The notes under the pieces: generated by a model
Seen by the model: only the letters and a program-made list of their open reading frames with translations
Told to the model about the DNA's origin: nothing
Database searches by the model: none
Translations under genes and position numbers: made by a program
Shown: one piece after another, positions 14,101-27,300 of the stretch
Numbering within the stretch: position 1 is the first letter of the stretch
How the letters are laid out: each line of letters begins with the position of its first letter
Source of the DNA: Watersipora subatra
Taxonomy: Eukaryota > Bryozoa > Gymnolaemata > Cheilostomatida > Watersiporidae
DNA length: 64,000 nucleotides
Reading direction: 5' to 3'
Assembly: GCF_963576615.1 (NCBI RefSeq)
Contig: NW_027045320.1
Coordinates: forward strand, 186,001-250,000

Positions 14101-16309
14101 ATTGGAAATTTACATTTTTCGCTTTTGTCAGACAATTGCAATATTCTCACAATAAGCTAATTAGCTCAATTGGAGCCTTTCTAGCATGTTTGGTTGAAAT
14201 TGGAAATTTACATTTTTCAGTTTTGTCAGACGTTTGTAATGTTCTCACAATAAGCTAATTAGCTCAATTGGAGCATTTCTAGCATGTTTGGTTGAAATTG
14301 GAAGTTTACATTTTTCACTTTTGTCAAACAATTACAATATTCTCACAATAAGCTAATTAGCTCAATTGGAGCATTTCTAGCATGTTTGGTTGAAATTGAA
14401 AATTTAAATTTTCAGTTTTGTCAGACGTTTGTAAAATTCTTACAGTAGGCTTATTTGCGCAATTGGAGCATTTCTAGGATGTTTGATTGAAATTGGAATT
14501 ATAAATTTTTCACTTTTGTCAGACGTTTGTAATATTCTCACAATAAGCTAATTAGCTCAATTGGAGCATTTCTAGCATGTTTGGTTGAAATCAGAAATTT
14601 ACATTTTTTACTTTTGTCAGACGTTTGTAATATTCTCACAATAAGCTAATTAGCTCAATTGGAGCATTTCTAGCATGTTTGGTTGAAATTGGAAATTTAC
14701 ATTTTTCGCTTTTGTCAGACAATTGCAATATTCTCACAATAAGCTAATTAGCTCAATTGGAGCATTTCTAGCATGTTTGGTTCAAATTGGAAATTTACAT
14801 TTTTCAGTTTTGTCAGACGTTTGTAATATTCTCACAATAAGCTAATTAGCTCAATTGGAGCATTTCTAGCATGTTTGGTTGAAATTGGAAATTTACATTT
14901 TTCACTTTTGTCAGACGTTTGTAATATTCTCACAATAAGCTAATTAGCTCAATTGGAGCATTTCTAGCATATTTGGTTGAAATTGGAAATTTACATTTTT
15001 CACTTTTGTCAAACAATTGCAATATTCTCACAATAAGCTTATTAGCTCAATTGGAGCATTTCTAGCATGTTTGGTTGAAATTGAAAATTTAAATTTTCAG
15101 TTTTGTCAGACGTTTGTAAAATTCTTACAGTAGGCTTATTTGCGCAATTGGAGCATTTCTAGCATGTTTGATTGAAATTGGAATTATAAATTTTTCACTT
15201 TTGTCAGACGTTTGTAATATTCTCACAATAAGCTAATTAGCTCAATTGGAGCATTTCTAGCATGTTTGGTTGAAATTGGAAATTTACATTTTTCAGTTTT
15301 GTCAGACGTTTGTAATATTTTCACAATAAGCTAATTAGCTCAATTGGAGCATTTCTAGCATGTTTGGTTGAAATTGGAAATTTACATTTTTCACTTTTGT
15401 CAGACAATTGCAATATTCTCACAATAAGCTAATTAGCTCAATTGGAACATTTCTAGCATGTTTGGTTGAAATTGGAAATTTACATTTTTCACTTTTGTCA
15501 GACAATTGCAATATTTTCACAATAAGCTAATTAGCTCAATTGGAGCATTTCTAGCATGTTTGGTTGAAATTGGAAATTTACATTTTTCAGTTTTGTCAGA
15601 CGTTTGTAATATTCTTACAATAAGCTAATTAGCTCAATTGGAGCATTTCTAGCATGTTTGGTTGAAATTGGAAATTTACATTTTTCAGTTTTGTCAGACG
15701 TTTGTAATATTCTCACAATAAGCTAATTAGCTCAATTGGAGCATTTCTAGCATGTTTGGTTGAAATCAGAAATTTACATTTTTTACTTTTGTCACACGTT
15801 TGTAATATTCTCACAATAAGCTAATTAGCTCAATTGGAGCATTTCTAGCATGTTTGGTTGAAATTGGAAATTTACATTTTTCGCTTTTGTCAGACAATTG
15901 CAATATTCTCACAATAAGCTAATTAGCTCAATTGGAGCATTTCTAGCATGTTTGGTTGAAATCAGAAATTTAAATTTTTTACTTTTGTCAGACGTTTGTA
16001 ATATTCTCACAATAAGCTAATTAGCTCAATTGGAGCATTTCTAGCATGTTTGGTTGAAATTGGAAATTTACATTTTTCGCTTTTGTCAGACAATTGCAAT
16101 ATTCTCACAATAAGCTAATTAGCTCAATTGGAGCATTTCTAGCATGTTTGGTTCAAATTGGAAATTTACATTTTTCAGTTTTGTCAGACGTTTGTAATAT
16201 TCTCACAATAAGCTAATTAGCTCAATTGGAGCATTTCTTGCATGTTTGGTTGAAATTGGAAATTTACATTTTTCACTTTTGTCAGACGTTTGTAATATTC
16301 TCACAATAA

Positions 16310-19300
16310 GCTAATTAGCTCAATTGGAGCATTTCTAGCATGTTTGGTTGAAATTGGAAATTTACATTTTTCGCTTTTGTCAGACAATTGCAATATTCTC
16401 ACAATAAGCTAATTAGCTCAATTGGAGCCTTTCTAGCATGTTTGGTTGAAATTGGAAATTTACATTTTTCAGTTTTGTCAGACGTTTGTAATATTCTCAC
16501 AATAAGCTAATTAGCTCAATTGGAGCATTTCTAGCATGTTTGGTTGAAATTGGAAACTTACATTTTTCACTTTTGTCAGACAATTGCAATATTTTCACAA
16601 TAAGCTAATTAGCTCAATTGGAGCCTTTCTAGCATGTTTGGTTGAAATTGGAAATTTCTATTTTTCAGTTTTGTCAGACGTTTGTAATATTCTCACAATA
16701 AGCTAATTAGCTCAATTGGAGCATTTCTAGCATGTTTGGTTGAAATTGGAAATTTACATTTTTCGCTTTTGTCAGACAATATCAATATTCTCACAATAAG
16801 CTAATTAGCTCAATTGGAGCATTTCTAGCATGTTTGGTTGAAATTGGCAATTTACAATTTTCAGTTTTGTCAGACGTTTGTAATATTCTCACAATAAGCT
16901 AATTAGCTCAATTGGAGCATTTCTAGCATGTTTGGTTGAAATTGGAAATTTACATTTTTCACTTTTGTCAGACGTTTGTAATATTCTCACAATAAGCTAA
17001 TTAGCTCAATTGGAGCATTTCTAGCATGTTTGGTTGAAATTGGAAATTTACATTTTTCGCTTTTGTCAGACAATTGCAATATTCTCACAATAAGCTAATT
17101 AGCTCAATTGGAGCATTTCTAGCATGTTTGATTGAAATTGGAATTATAAATTTTTCACTTTTGTCAGACGTTTGTAATATTCTCACAATAAGCTAATTAG
17201 CTCAATTGGAGCATTTCTAGCATGTTTGGTTGAAATTGGAAATTTACATTTTTCAGTTTTGTCAGACGTTTGTAATATTTTCACAATAAGCTAATTAGCT
17301 CAATTGGAGCATTTCTAGCATGTTTGGTTGAAATTGGAAATTTACATTTTTCACTTTTGTCAGACAATTGCAATATTCTCACAATAAGCTAATTAGCTCA
17401 ATTGGAACATTTCTAGCATGTTTGGTTGAAATTGGAAATTTACATTTTTCACTTTTGTCAGACAATTGCAATATTCTCACAATAAGCTAATTAGCTCAAT
17501 TGGAGCATTTCTAGCATGTTTGGTTGAAATTGGAAATTTACATTTTTCAGTTTTGTCAGACGTTTTTAATATTCTCACAATAAGCTAATTAGCTCAATTG
17601 GAGCATTTCTAGCATGTTTGGTTGAAATCAGAAATTTACATTTTTTACTTTTGTCACACGTTTGTAATATTCTCACAATAAGCTAATTAGCTCAATTGGA
17701 GCATTTCTAGCATGTTTGGTTGAAAATGGAAATTTACATTTTTCAGTTTTGTCAGACGTTTGTAATATTCTCACAATAAGCTAATTAGCTCAATTGGAGC
17801 ATTTCTAGCATGTTTGGTTGAAATTGGAAATTTACATTTTTCGCTTTTGTCAGACAATTGCAATATTCTCACAGTAAGCTAATTAGCTCAATTGGAGCAT
17901 TTCTAGCATGTTTGGTTGAAATCAGAAATTTAAATTTTTTACTTTTGTCAGACGTTTGTAATATTCTCACAATAAGCTAATTAGCTCAATTGGAGCATTT
18001 CTAGCATGTTTGGTTGAAATTGGAAATTTACATTTTTCGCTTTTGTCAGACAATTGCAATATTCTCACAATAAGCTAATTAGCTCAATTGGAGCATTTCT
18101 AGCATGTTTGGTTCAAATTGGAAATTTACATTTTTCAGTTTTGTCAGACGTTTGTAATATTCTCACAATAAGCTAATTAGCTCAATTGGAGCATTTCTTG
18201 CATGTTTGGTTGAAATTGGAAATTTACATTTTTCACTTTTGTCAGACGTTTGTTATATTCTCACAATAAGCTAATTAGCTCAATTGGAGCATTTCTAGCA
18301 TGTTTGGTTGAAATTGGAAATTTACATTTTTCGCTTCTGTCAGACAATTGCAATATTCTCACAATAAGCTAATTAGCTCAATTGGAGCCTTTCTAGCATG
18401 TTTGGTTGAAATTGGAAATTTACATTTTTCAGTTTTGTCAGACGTTTGTAATATTCTCACAATAAGCTAATTAGCTCAATTGGAGCATTTCTAGCATGTT
18501 TGGTTGAAATTGGAAATTTACATTTTTCAGTTTTGTCAGACGTTTGTAATATTTTCACAATAAGCTAATTAGCTCAATTGGAGCATTTCTAGCATGTTTG
18601 GTTGAAATTGGAAATTTACATTTTTCAGTTTTGTCAGACGTTTGTAATATTCTCACAATAAGCTAATTAGCTCAATTGGAGCATTTCTAGCATGTTTGGT
18701 TGAAATTGGAAATTTACATTTTTCGCTTTTGTCAGACAATTGCAATATTCTCACAATAAGCTAATTAGCTCAATTGGAGCATTTCTAGCATGTTTGGTTG
18801 AAATCAGAAATTTACATTTTTTACTTTTGTCAGACGTTTGTAATATTCTCACAATAAGCTAATTAGCTCAATTGGAGCATTTCTAGCATGTTTGGTTGAA
18901 ATTGGAAATTTACATATTCAGTTTTGTCAGACGTTTGTAATATTCTCACAATAAGCTAATTAGCTCAATTGGAGCATTTCTAGCATGTTTGGTTGAAATT
19001 GGAAATTACATTTTTCAGTTTTGTCAGACAATTGCAATATTCTATCAATAAGCTAATTAGCTCAATTGGAGCATTTCTAGCATGTTTGGTTGAAATTGGA
19101 AATTTCTATTTTTCAGTTTTGTCAGACGTTTGTAATATTCTCACAATAAGCTAATTAGCTCAATTGGAGCATTTCTAGCTTGTTTAGTTGAAATTGGAAA
19201 TTTACATTTTTCAGTTTTGTCATACGTTTGTAATATTCTCACAATAAGCTAATTAGCTCAATTGGAGCATTTCTAGCATGTTTGGTTGAAATTGGAAATT

Positions 19301-22300
19301 TACATTTTTCAGTTTTGTCAGACGTTTGTAATATTCTCACAATAAGCTAATTAGCTCAATTGGAGCATTTCTAGCATGTTTGGTTGAAATTGGAAATTTA
19401 CATTTATCAGTTTTGTCAGACGTTTGTAATATTCTCACAAAAAGCTAATTAGCTCAAATGGAGCATTTCTAGCATGTTTGGTTGAAATTGGAAATTCACA
19501 TTTTTCAGTTTTGTCAGACGTTTGTAATATTCTCACAATAAGCTAATTAGCTCAATTGGAGCATTTCTAGCATGTTTGGTTGAAATTGGAAATTTACATT
19601 TTTCACTTTTGTCAGACAATTGCAATATTCTCACAATAAGCTAATTAGCTCAATTGGAGCATTTCTAGCATGTTTGGTTGAAATTGGAAATTTACATTTT
19701 TCAGTTTTGTTAGACGTTTGTAATATTCTCACAATAAGCTAATTAGCTCAATTGGAGCATTTCTAGCATGTTTGGTTGAAATTGGAAATTTACATTTTTC
19801 ACTTTTGTCAGACAATTGCAATATTCTCACAATAAGCTAATTAGCTCAATTGGAGCATTTCTAGCATGTTTGGTTGAAATTGGAAATTTACATTTTTCAC
19901 TTTTGTCAGACAATTGCAATATTCTCACAATAAGCTAATTAGCTCAAATGGAGCATTTCTAGCATGTTTGGTTGAAATTGGAATTTTACATTTTTCACTT
20001 TTGTCAGACGTTTGTAATATTCTCACAATAAGCTAATTAGCTCAATTGGAACATTTCTAGCATGTTTGGTTGAAATTGGAAATTTACATTTTTCACTTTT
20101 GTCAGACAATTGCAATATTCTCACAATAAGCTAATTAGCTCAATTGGAGCATTTCTAGCATGTTTGGTTGAAATTGGAAATTTACATTTTTCAGTTTTGT
20201 CAGACGTTTTTAATATTCTCACAATAAGCTAATTAGCTCAATTGGAGCATTTCTAGCATGTTTGGTTGAAATCAGAAATTTACATTTTTTACTTTTGTCA
20301 CACGTTTGTAATATTCTCACAATAAGCTAATTAGCTCAATTGGAGCATTTCTAGCATGTTTGGTTGAAAATGGAAATTTACATTTTTCAGTTTTGTCAGA
20401 CGTTTGTAATATTCTCACAATAAGCTAATTAGCTCAATTGGAGCATTTCTAGCATGTTTGGTTGAAATTGGAAATTTACATTTTTCGCTTTTGTCAGACA
20501 ATTGCAATATTCTCACAGTAAGCTAATTAGCTCAATTGGAGCATTTCTAGCATGTTTGGTTGAAATCAGAAATTTAAATTTTTTACTTTTGTCAGACGTT
20601 TGTAATATTCTCACAATAAGCTAATTAGCTCAATTGGAGCATTTCTAGCATGTTTGGTTGAAATTGGAAATTTACATTTTTCGCTTTTGTCAGACAATTG
20701 CAATATTCTCACAATAAGCTAATTAGCTCAATTGGAGCATTTCTAGCATGTTTGGTTCAAATTGGAAATTTACATTTTTCAGTTTTGTCAGACGTTTGTA
20801 ATATTCTCACAATAAGCTAATTAGCTCAATTGGAGCATTTCTTGCATGTTTGGTTGAAATTGGAAATTTACATTTTTCACTTTTGTCAGACGTTTGTTAT
20901 ATTCTCACAATAAGCTAATTAGCTCAATTGGAGCATTTCTAGCATGTTTGGTTGAAATTGGAAATTTACATTTTTCGCTTCTGTCAGACAATTGCAATAT
21001 TCTCACAATAAGCTAATTAGCTCAATTGGAGCCTTTCTAGCATGTTTGGTTGAAATTGGAAATTTACATTTTTCAGTTTTGTCAGACGTTTGTAATATTC
21101 TCACAATAAGCTAATTAGCTCAATTGGAGCATTTCTAGCATGTTTGGTTGAAATTGGAAATTTACATTTTTCAGTTTTGTCAGACGTTTGTAATATTTTC
21201 ACAATAAGCTAATTAGCTCAATTGGAGCATTTCTAGCATGTTTGGTTGAAATTGGAAATTTACATTTTTCAGTTTTGTCAGACGTTTGTAATATTCTCAC
21301 AATAAGCTAATTAGCTCAATTGGAGCATTTCTAGCATGTTTGGTTGAAATTGGAAATTTACATTTTTCGCTTTTGTCAGACAATTGCAATATTCTCACAA
21401 TAAGCTAATTAGCTCAATTGGAGCATTTCTAGCATGTTTGGTTGAAATCAGAAATTTACATTTTTTACTTTTGTCAGACGTTTGTAATATTCTCACAATA
21501 AGCTAATTAGCTCAATTGGAGCATTTCTAGCATGTTTGGTTGAAATTGGAAATTTACATTTTTCAGTTTTGTCAGACGTTTGTAATATTCTCACAATAAG
21601 CTAATTAGCTCAATTGGAGCATTTCTAGCATGTTTGGTTGAAATTGGAAATTACATTTTTCAGTTTTGTCAGACAATTGCAATATTCTATCAATAAGCTA
21701 ATTAGCTCAATTGGAGCATTTCTAGCATGTTTGGTTGAAATTGGAAATTTCTATTTTTCAGTTTTGTCAGACGTTTGTAATATTCTCACAATAAGCTAAT
21801 TAGCTCAATTGGAGCATTTCTAGCTTGTTTAGTTGAAATTGGAAATTTACATTTTTCAGTTTTGTCATACGTGTGTAATATTCTCACAATAAGCTAATTA
21901 GCTCAATTGGAGCATTTCTAGCATGTTTGGTTGAAATTGGAAATTTACATTTTTCAGTTTTGTCAGACGTTTGTAATATTCTCACAATAAGCTAATTAGC
22001 TCAATTGGAGCATTTCTAGCATGTTTGGTTGAAATTGGAAATTTACATTTATCAGTTTTGTCAGACGTTTGTAATATTCTCACAAAAAGCTAATTAGCTC
22101 AAATGGAGCATTTCTAGCATGTTTGGTTGAAATTGGAAATTCACATTTTTCAGTTTTGTCAGACGTTTGTAATATTCTCACAATAAGCTAATTAGCTCAA
22201 TTGGAGCATTTCTAGCATGTTTGGTTGAAATTGGAAATTTACATTTTTCACTTTTGTCAGACAATTGCAATATTCTCACAATAAGCTAATTAGCTCAATT

Positions 22301-24379
22301 GGAGCATTTCTAGCATGTTTGGTTGAAATTGGAAATTTACATTTTTCAGTTTTGTTAGACGTTTGTAATATTCTCACAATAAGCTAATTAGCTCAATTGG
22401 AGCATTTCTAGCATGTTTGGTTGAAATTGGAAATTTACATTTTTCACTTTTGTCAGACAATTGCAATATTCTCACAATAAGCTAATTAGCTCAATTGGAG
22501 CATTTCTAGCATGTTTGGTTGAAATTGGAAATTTACATTTTTCACTTTTGTCAGACAATTGCAATATTCTCACAATAAGCTAATTAGCTCAAATGGAGCA
22601 TTTCTAGCATGTTTGGTTGAAATTGGAATTTTACATTTTTCACTTTTGTCAGACGTTTGTAATATTCTCACAATAAGCTAATTAGCTCAATTGGAACATT
22701 TCTAGCATGTTTGGTTGAAATATTACAAACGTCTGACAAAACTGAAAAATGTAAATTTCCAATTTCAACCAAACATGCTAGAAATGCTCCATTTGAGCTA
22801 ATTAGCTTTTTGTGAGAATATTACAAACGTCTGACAAAACTGATAAATGTAAATTTCCAATTTCAACCAAACATGCTAGAAATGCTCCAATTGAGCTAAT
22901 TAGCTTATTGTGAGAATATTACAAACGTCTGACAAAACTGAAAAATGTAAAATTCCAATTTCAACCAAACATGCTGGAAATGCTCCAATTGAGCTAATTA
23001 GCTTATTGTGAGAATATTACAAACGTATGACAAAACTGAAAAATGTAAATTTCCAATTTCAACTAAACATGCTAGAAATGCTCCAATTGAGCTAATTAGC
23101 TAATTGTGAGAATATTGCAATTGTCTGACAAAAGTGAAAAATGTAAAGTTCCAATTTCAACCAAACATGCTAAAAATGCTCCAATTGAGCTAATTAGCTT
23201 ATTGTGAGAATATTACAAACGTCTGACAAAACTGAAAAATGTAAACTTCCAATTTCAACCAAACATGCTAGAAATGCTCCAATTGAGCTAATTAGCTTAT
23301 TGTGAGAATATTGCAATTGTCTGACAAAAGCGAAAAATAAAAACTTCCAATTTCAACCAAACATGCTAGAAATGCTCCAATTGAGCTAATTAGCTTATTG
23401 TGAGAATATTGCAATTGTCTGACAAAAGTGAAAAATGTAAAATTCCAATTTCAACCAAACATGCTAGAAATGCTCCAATTGAGCTAATTAGCTTATTGTG
23501 AGAATATTACAAACGTCTGACAAAACTGAAAAATGTAAATTTCCAATTTCAACCAAACATGCTAGAAATGCTCAAATTGCGCAAATAAACCTACTGTAAG
23601 AATTTTACAAACGTCTGACAAAGCTGAAAAATGTAAATTTCCAATTTCAACCAAACATGCTAGAAATGCTCCAATTGAGCTAACTAGCTTATTGAGAGAA
23701 TATTGCAATTGTCTGACAAAAGTGAAAAAAGCAAATTTCCAATTTCAACTAAACATGCTAGAAATGCTCCAATTGAGCTAATTAGCTTATTGTGAGAATA
23801 TTACAAACGTCTGACAAAACTGAAAAATGTAAATTTCCAATTTCAACCAAACATGCTAGAAATGCTCCAAATGCGGGAATAAGCTTACTGTAAGAAGTGT
23901 ACAAACGTCTGACAAAACTGAAAAATGTAAATTTCCAATTTCAACAAAACATGCTAGAAATGCTCCAATTGAGCTAATTAGCTTATTGAGAGAATATTGC
24001 AATTGTCTGACAAAAGTGAAAAATGCAAATTTCCAATTTCAACCAAACATGCTAGAAATGCTCCAATTGAGCTAATTAGCTTATTGTGAGAATATTACAA
24101 ACCTCGGACAAAACTGAAAAATGTAAATTTTCAATTTCAACCAAACATGCTAGAAATGCTCCAATTGAGCTAATTAGCTTATTGTGAGAATATTACAAAC
24201 GTCCGACAAAAGTGAAAAATGTAAATTTCCAATTTGAACCAAACACGCTAGAAATGCTCAAATTGAGCTAATTAGCTTATTGTGAAAATATTACAAACGT
24301 CTGACAAAACTGAAAAATGTAAATTTCCAATTTCAACCAAACATGCTAGAAATGCTCCAATTGAGCTAATTAGCTTATT
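16310..24379 (+). repeat. Large duplication of the satellite segment 1-7973
   Basis: Position 1 onwards realigns with 16310 onwards: the monomer variants follow the same order. Paired markers include GTCATACGTGTG near 5555 and 21863, CTTCTGTCAG at 2024 and 18333, and the GGAAC marker at 1095 and 17404 (offset 16309). The copy includes both 2645-bp higher-order units and the following inverted block. The duplication extends leftward beyond the window. A shorter forward segment starting at 11182 is likewise repeated from 24380 (offset about 13198) and is cut off by the array end. Confidence 0.88.
22721..24379 (-). repeat. Inverted satellite block 3
   Basis: A third inverted run uses identical junctions and spans about 1659 bp, which is 98 bp (one monomer) more than blocks 1 and 2. 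It lies 16308 bp after block 1 and shares block 1's private variants, such as AAACCTCGGAC and CAACAAAACATG. The extra monomer sits near 24100-24200. Confidence 0.93.
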
Positions 24380-26794
24380 CAGTTTTGTCAGACGTTTGTA
24401 ATATTCTCACAATAAGCTAATTAGCTCAATTGGAGCATTTCTAGCATGTTTGGTTGAAATCAGAAATTTACATTTTTTACTTTTGTCAGACGTTTGTAAT
24501 ATTCTCACAATAAGCTAATTAGCTCAATTGGAGCATTTCTAGCATGTTTGGTTGAAATTGGAAATTTACATTTTTCGCTTTTGTCAGACAATTGCAATAT
24601 TCTCACAATAAGCTAATTAGCTCAATTGGAGCATTTCTAGCATGTTTGGTTCAAATTGGAAATTTACATTTTTCAGTTTTGTCAGACGTTTGTAATATTC
24701 TCACAATAAGCTAATTAGCTCAATTGGAGCATTTCTAGCATGTTTGGTTGAAATTGGAAATTTACATTTTTCACTTTTGTCAGACGTTTGTAATATTCTC
24801 ACAATAAGCTAATTAGCTCAATTGGAGCATTTCTAGCATGTTTGGTTGAAATTGGAAATTTACATTTTTCGCTTTTGTCAGACAATTGCAATATTCTCAC
24901 AATAAGCTAATTAGCTCAATTGGAGCCTTTCTAGCATGTTTGGTTGAAATTGGAAATTTACATTTTTCACTTTTGTCAGACGTTTGTAATATTCTCACAA
25001 TAAGCTAATTAGCTCAATTGGAGCATTTCTAGCATGTTTGGTTGAAATTGGAAATTTACATTTTTCACTTTTGTCAGACAATTGCAATATTCTCACAATA
25101 AGCTTATTAGCTCAATTGGAGCATTTCTAGCATGTTTGGTTGAAATTGAAAATTTAAATTTTCAGTTTTGTCAGACGTTTGTAAAATTCTTACAGTAGGC
25201 TTATTTGCGCAATTGGAGCATTTCTAGCATGTTTGATTGAAATTGGAATTATAAATTTTTCACTTTTGTCAGACGTTTGTAATATTCTCACAATAAGCTA
25301 ATTAGCTCAATTGGAGCATTTCTAGCATGTTTGGTTGAAATTGGAAATTTACATTTTTCAGTTTTGTCAGACGTTTGTAATATTTTCACAATAAGCTAAT
25401 TAGCTCAATTGGAGCATTTCTAGCATGTTTGGTTGAAATTGGAAATTTACATTTTTCACTTTTGTCAGACAATTGCAATATTCTCACAATAAGCTAATTA
25501 GCTCAATTGGAACATTTCTAGCATGTTTGGTTGAAATTGGAAATTTACATTTTTCACTTTTGTCAGACAATTGCAATATTTTCACAATAAGCTAATTAGC
25601 TCAATTGGAGCATTTCTAGCATGTTTGGTTGAAATTGGAAATTTACATTTTTCAGTTTTGTCAGACGTTTGTAATATTCTCACAATAAGCTAATTAGCTC
25701 AATTGGAGCATTTCTAGCATGTTTGGTTGAAATTGGAAATTTACATTTTTCGCTTTTGTCAGACAATTGCAATATTCTCACAATAAGCAAATTAGCTCAA
25801 TTGGAGCATTTCTAGCATGTTTGGTTGAAATCAGAAATTTACATTTTTTACTTTTGTCAGACGTTTGTAATATTCTCACAATAAGCTAGTTAGCTCAATT
25901 GGAGCATTTCTAGCATGTTTGGTTGAAATTGGAAATTTACATTTTTCAGTTTTTTCAGACGTTTGTAATATTCTCACAATAAGCTAAATAGCTCATTTGG
26001 AGCATTTCTAGCATGTTTGGTTGAAATTGGAAATTACATTTTTCAGTTTTGTCAGACAATTGCAATATTCTATCAATAAGCTAATTAGCTCAATTGGAGC
26101 ATTTCTAGCATGTTTGGTTGAAATTGGAAATTTCTATTTTTCAGTTTTGTCAGACGTTTGTAATATTCTCACAATAAGCTAATTAGCTCAATTGGAGCAT
26201 TTCTAGCTTGTTTGGTTGAAATTGGAAATTTACATTTTTCAGTTTGGTCAGACGTTTGTAATATTCTCACAATAAGCTAATTAGCTCAATTGGAGCAGAA
26301 AATCAACTAGCTTTAAAATAATGTTTACATTACGAGCCTGCAGAAAGCATGTGCTCCTAAAGCCTGCTTCCCATATCGGCTGCGAGACTCCGGCGGTAAT
26401 AATGTGCAGCAAATCGTTTGCGACGCTAGGCTCCGGTGGCTTCTGTTCACATAAAGCTGCATCGCTAATAACCGAATAAAGAATGTTCGCTCGCTATGCT
26501 GTTTCGATAATGCTGACCTTTACCTGTACAGTGCACTTTGAGAAGGTTTTGCCTGCGGCTCTCGCAAAATTTGAATAGCTCTAAACTCTTGCGTTGACTG
26601 CCGGCAACTACCGGCGGTACCCGGCGTGTAGGTTCACAATTCATCTCTGATAGCCTGCAGTGCTGTTGCCGGTGCTGTTGCCGGTGCTTTGCGGCATATA
26701 TTGGAACCGGGCTTAATAGATATTGATATCCCACCAAATGTTGGGGTCAACATATTTATTTATATTGGTTATAAGACCTATAAAAAATAATGCA

Positions 26795-26885
26795 GCATAA
26801 ATGATTTGAACTCGTGATTGTCAGCCCGCAAGACCAACCCACCAATTACTGCGTAACCCAATTGCCTTCCATGTGTTAGAACTAT
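26795..26885 (-). mobile_element. tRNA-derived SINE remnant
   Basis: Read on the minus strand, this stretch resembles a tRNA, with a GGTTACGCAGTAATTGGTGG-like A-box region and a B-box-like CACGAGTTCAAATC about 35 bases later. An A/T-rich tail follows. Cloverleaf pairing is not evident, so a decayed SINE head is more likely than a functional tRNA gene. Confidence 0.4.
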
Positions 26886-27029
26886 TGTGCATATGCTTAT
26901 TATCTGCCCTTTTATTTGACACTCCTGTCATGCTCTCAAACCAAACTAGACTGCCGAGGTACCACTAGCTTTTGTTATAATGAAAGTGTGTATGTCCATC
27001 TATCTGAAGTCACAGTTAGAAGTTGGGAT

Positions 27030-27116
27030 AAAATATTGCTTCATACTGGATTCACACTTGTGACACTCAGTTTAGTAGTCAAACACTCTAACACCTGCAC
27101 TAATCAAACAACCTGA
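27030..27116 (-). mobile_element. tRNA-derived SINE remnant (same family as 42045-42128)
   Basis: On the minus strand the order GGTTGTTTGATTAGTGCAGG, GTTAGAGTGTTTGACTAC, then GTGTGAATCC mirrors the copy at 42045-42128. It matches the spacing of tRNA internal promoter boxes, and the B-box-like GTGTGAATCC is the strongest part. Confidence 0.45.
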
Positions 27117-27194
27117 GTACCTCATCACTCATCATCAACATCATCGCACACTCCAATGGAGACATCTACAAGATCAACAGGTCCACCGACTCTT

Positions 27195-27300
27195 TATTTT
27201 GACAGTCAAGGCTCCTAGCTGTATGAAGTGCAGGCCACAGGGCAGAGAAAAACATAAACTGAACATAATTGAAACTAAAATAAACTGGCAGATTCAACAG
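27195..27300 (+). repeat. Dispersed repeat, copy 1
   Basis: This segment, with TTGACAGTCAAGGCTCCTAG followed by CAGGGCAGA and an AAACATAAACT stretch, recurs with scattered changes at about 38945-39050 in the same orientation. No coding potential is seen. It may be part of a larger decayed element. Confidence 0.6.

Larger units (their letters stand above)
1..26297. repeat. 98-bp satellite array with higher-order structure
   Basis: Head-to-tail copies of a 98-bp AT-rich monomer fill this stretch (starts at 1, 99, 197 and so on; about 268 copies). Each monomer contains the 12-bp palindrome AGCTAATTAGCT followed by CAATTGGAGC, then CATGTTTGGTTGAAATTGG and a TTTGTCAGAC core. Two main variants differ after TTTGTCAGAC: AATTGCAATATT (type A) and GTTTGTAATATT (type B). 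They are interspersed irregularly. Rarer variants (TTGGAACATT, GAAATCAGAAA, CTTCTGTCAG, GGAAATTACA) mark positions and show a higher-order order. The array starts before the window and stops abruptly at 26297 after GGAGCA. No gene is embedded. It could be centromeric, pericentromeric or interstitial heterochromatin; the sequence alone does not say which. Confidence 0.98.

Noticed and set aside
1..26297. Regular direct repeats that superficially resemble a giant CRISPR-like array
   Set aside because: Repeats are contiguous 98-bp monomers with no unique spacers, include inverted blocks, and sit in a spliced eukaryotic genome. This is satellite DNA.
26795..26885. A functional tRNA gene
   Set aside because: Only promoter-box-like segments are present; acceptor and anticodon arm pairing could not be made. 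A SINE remnant is likelier.
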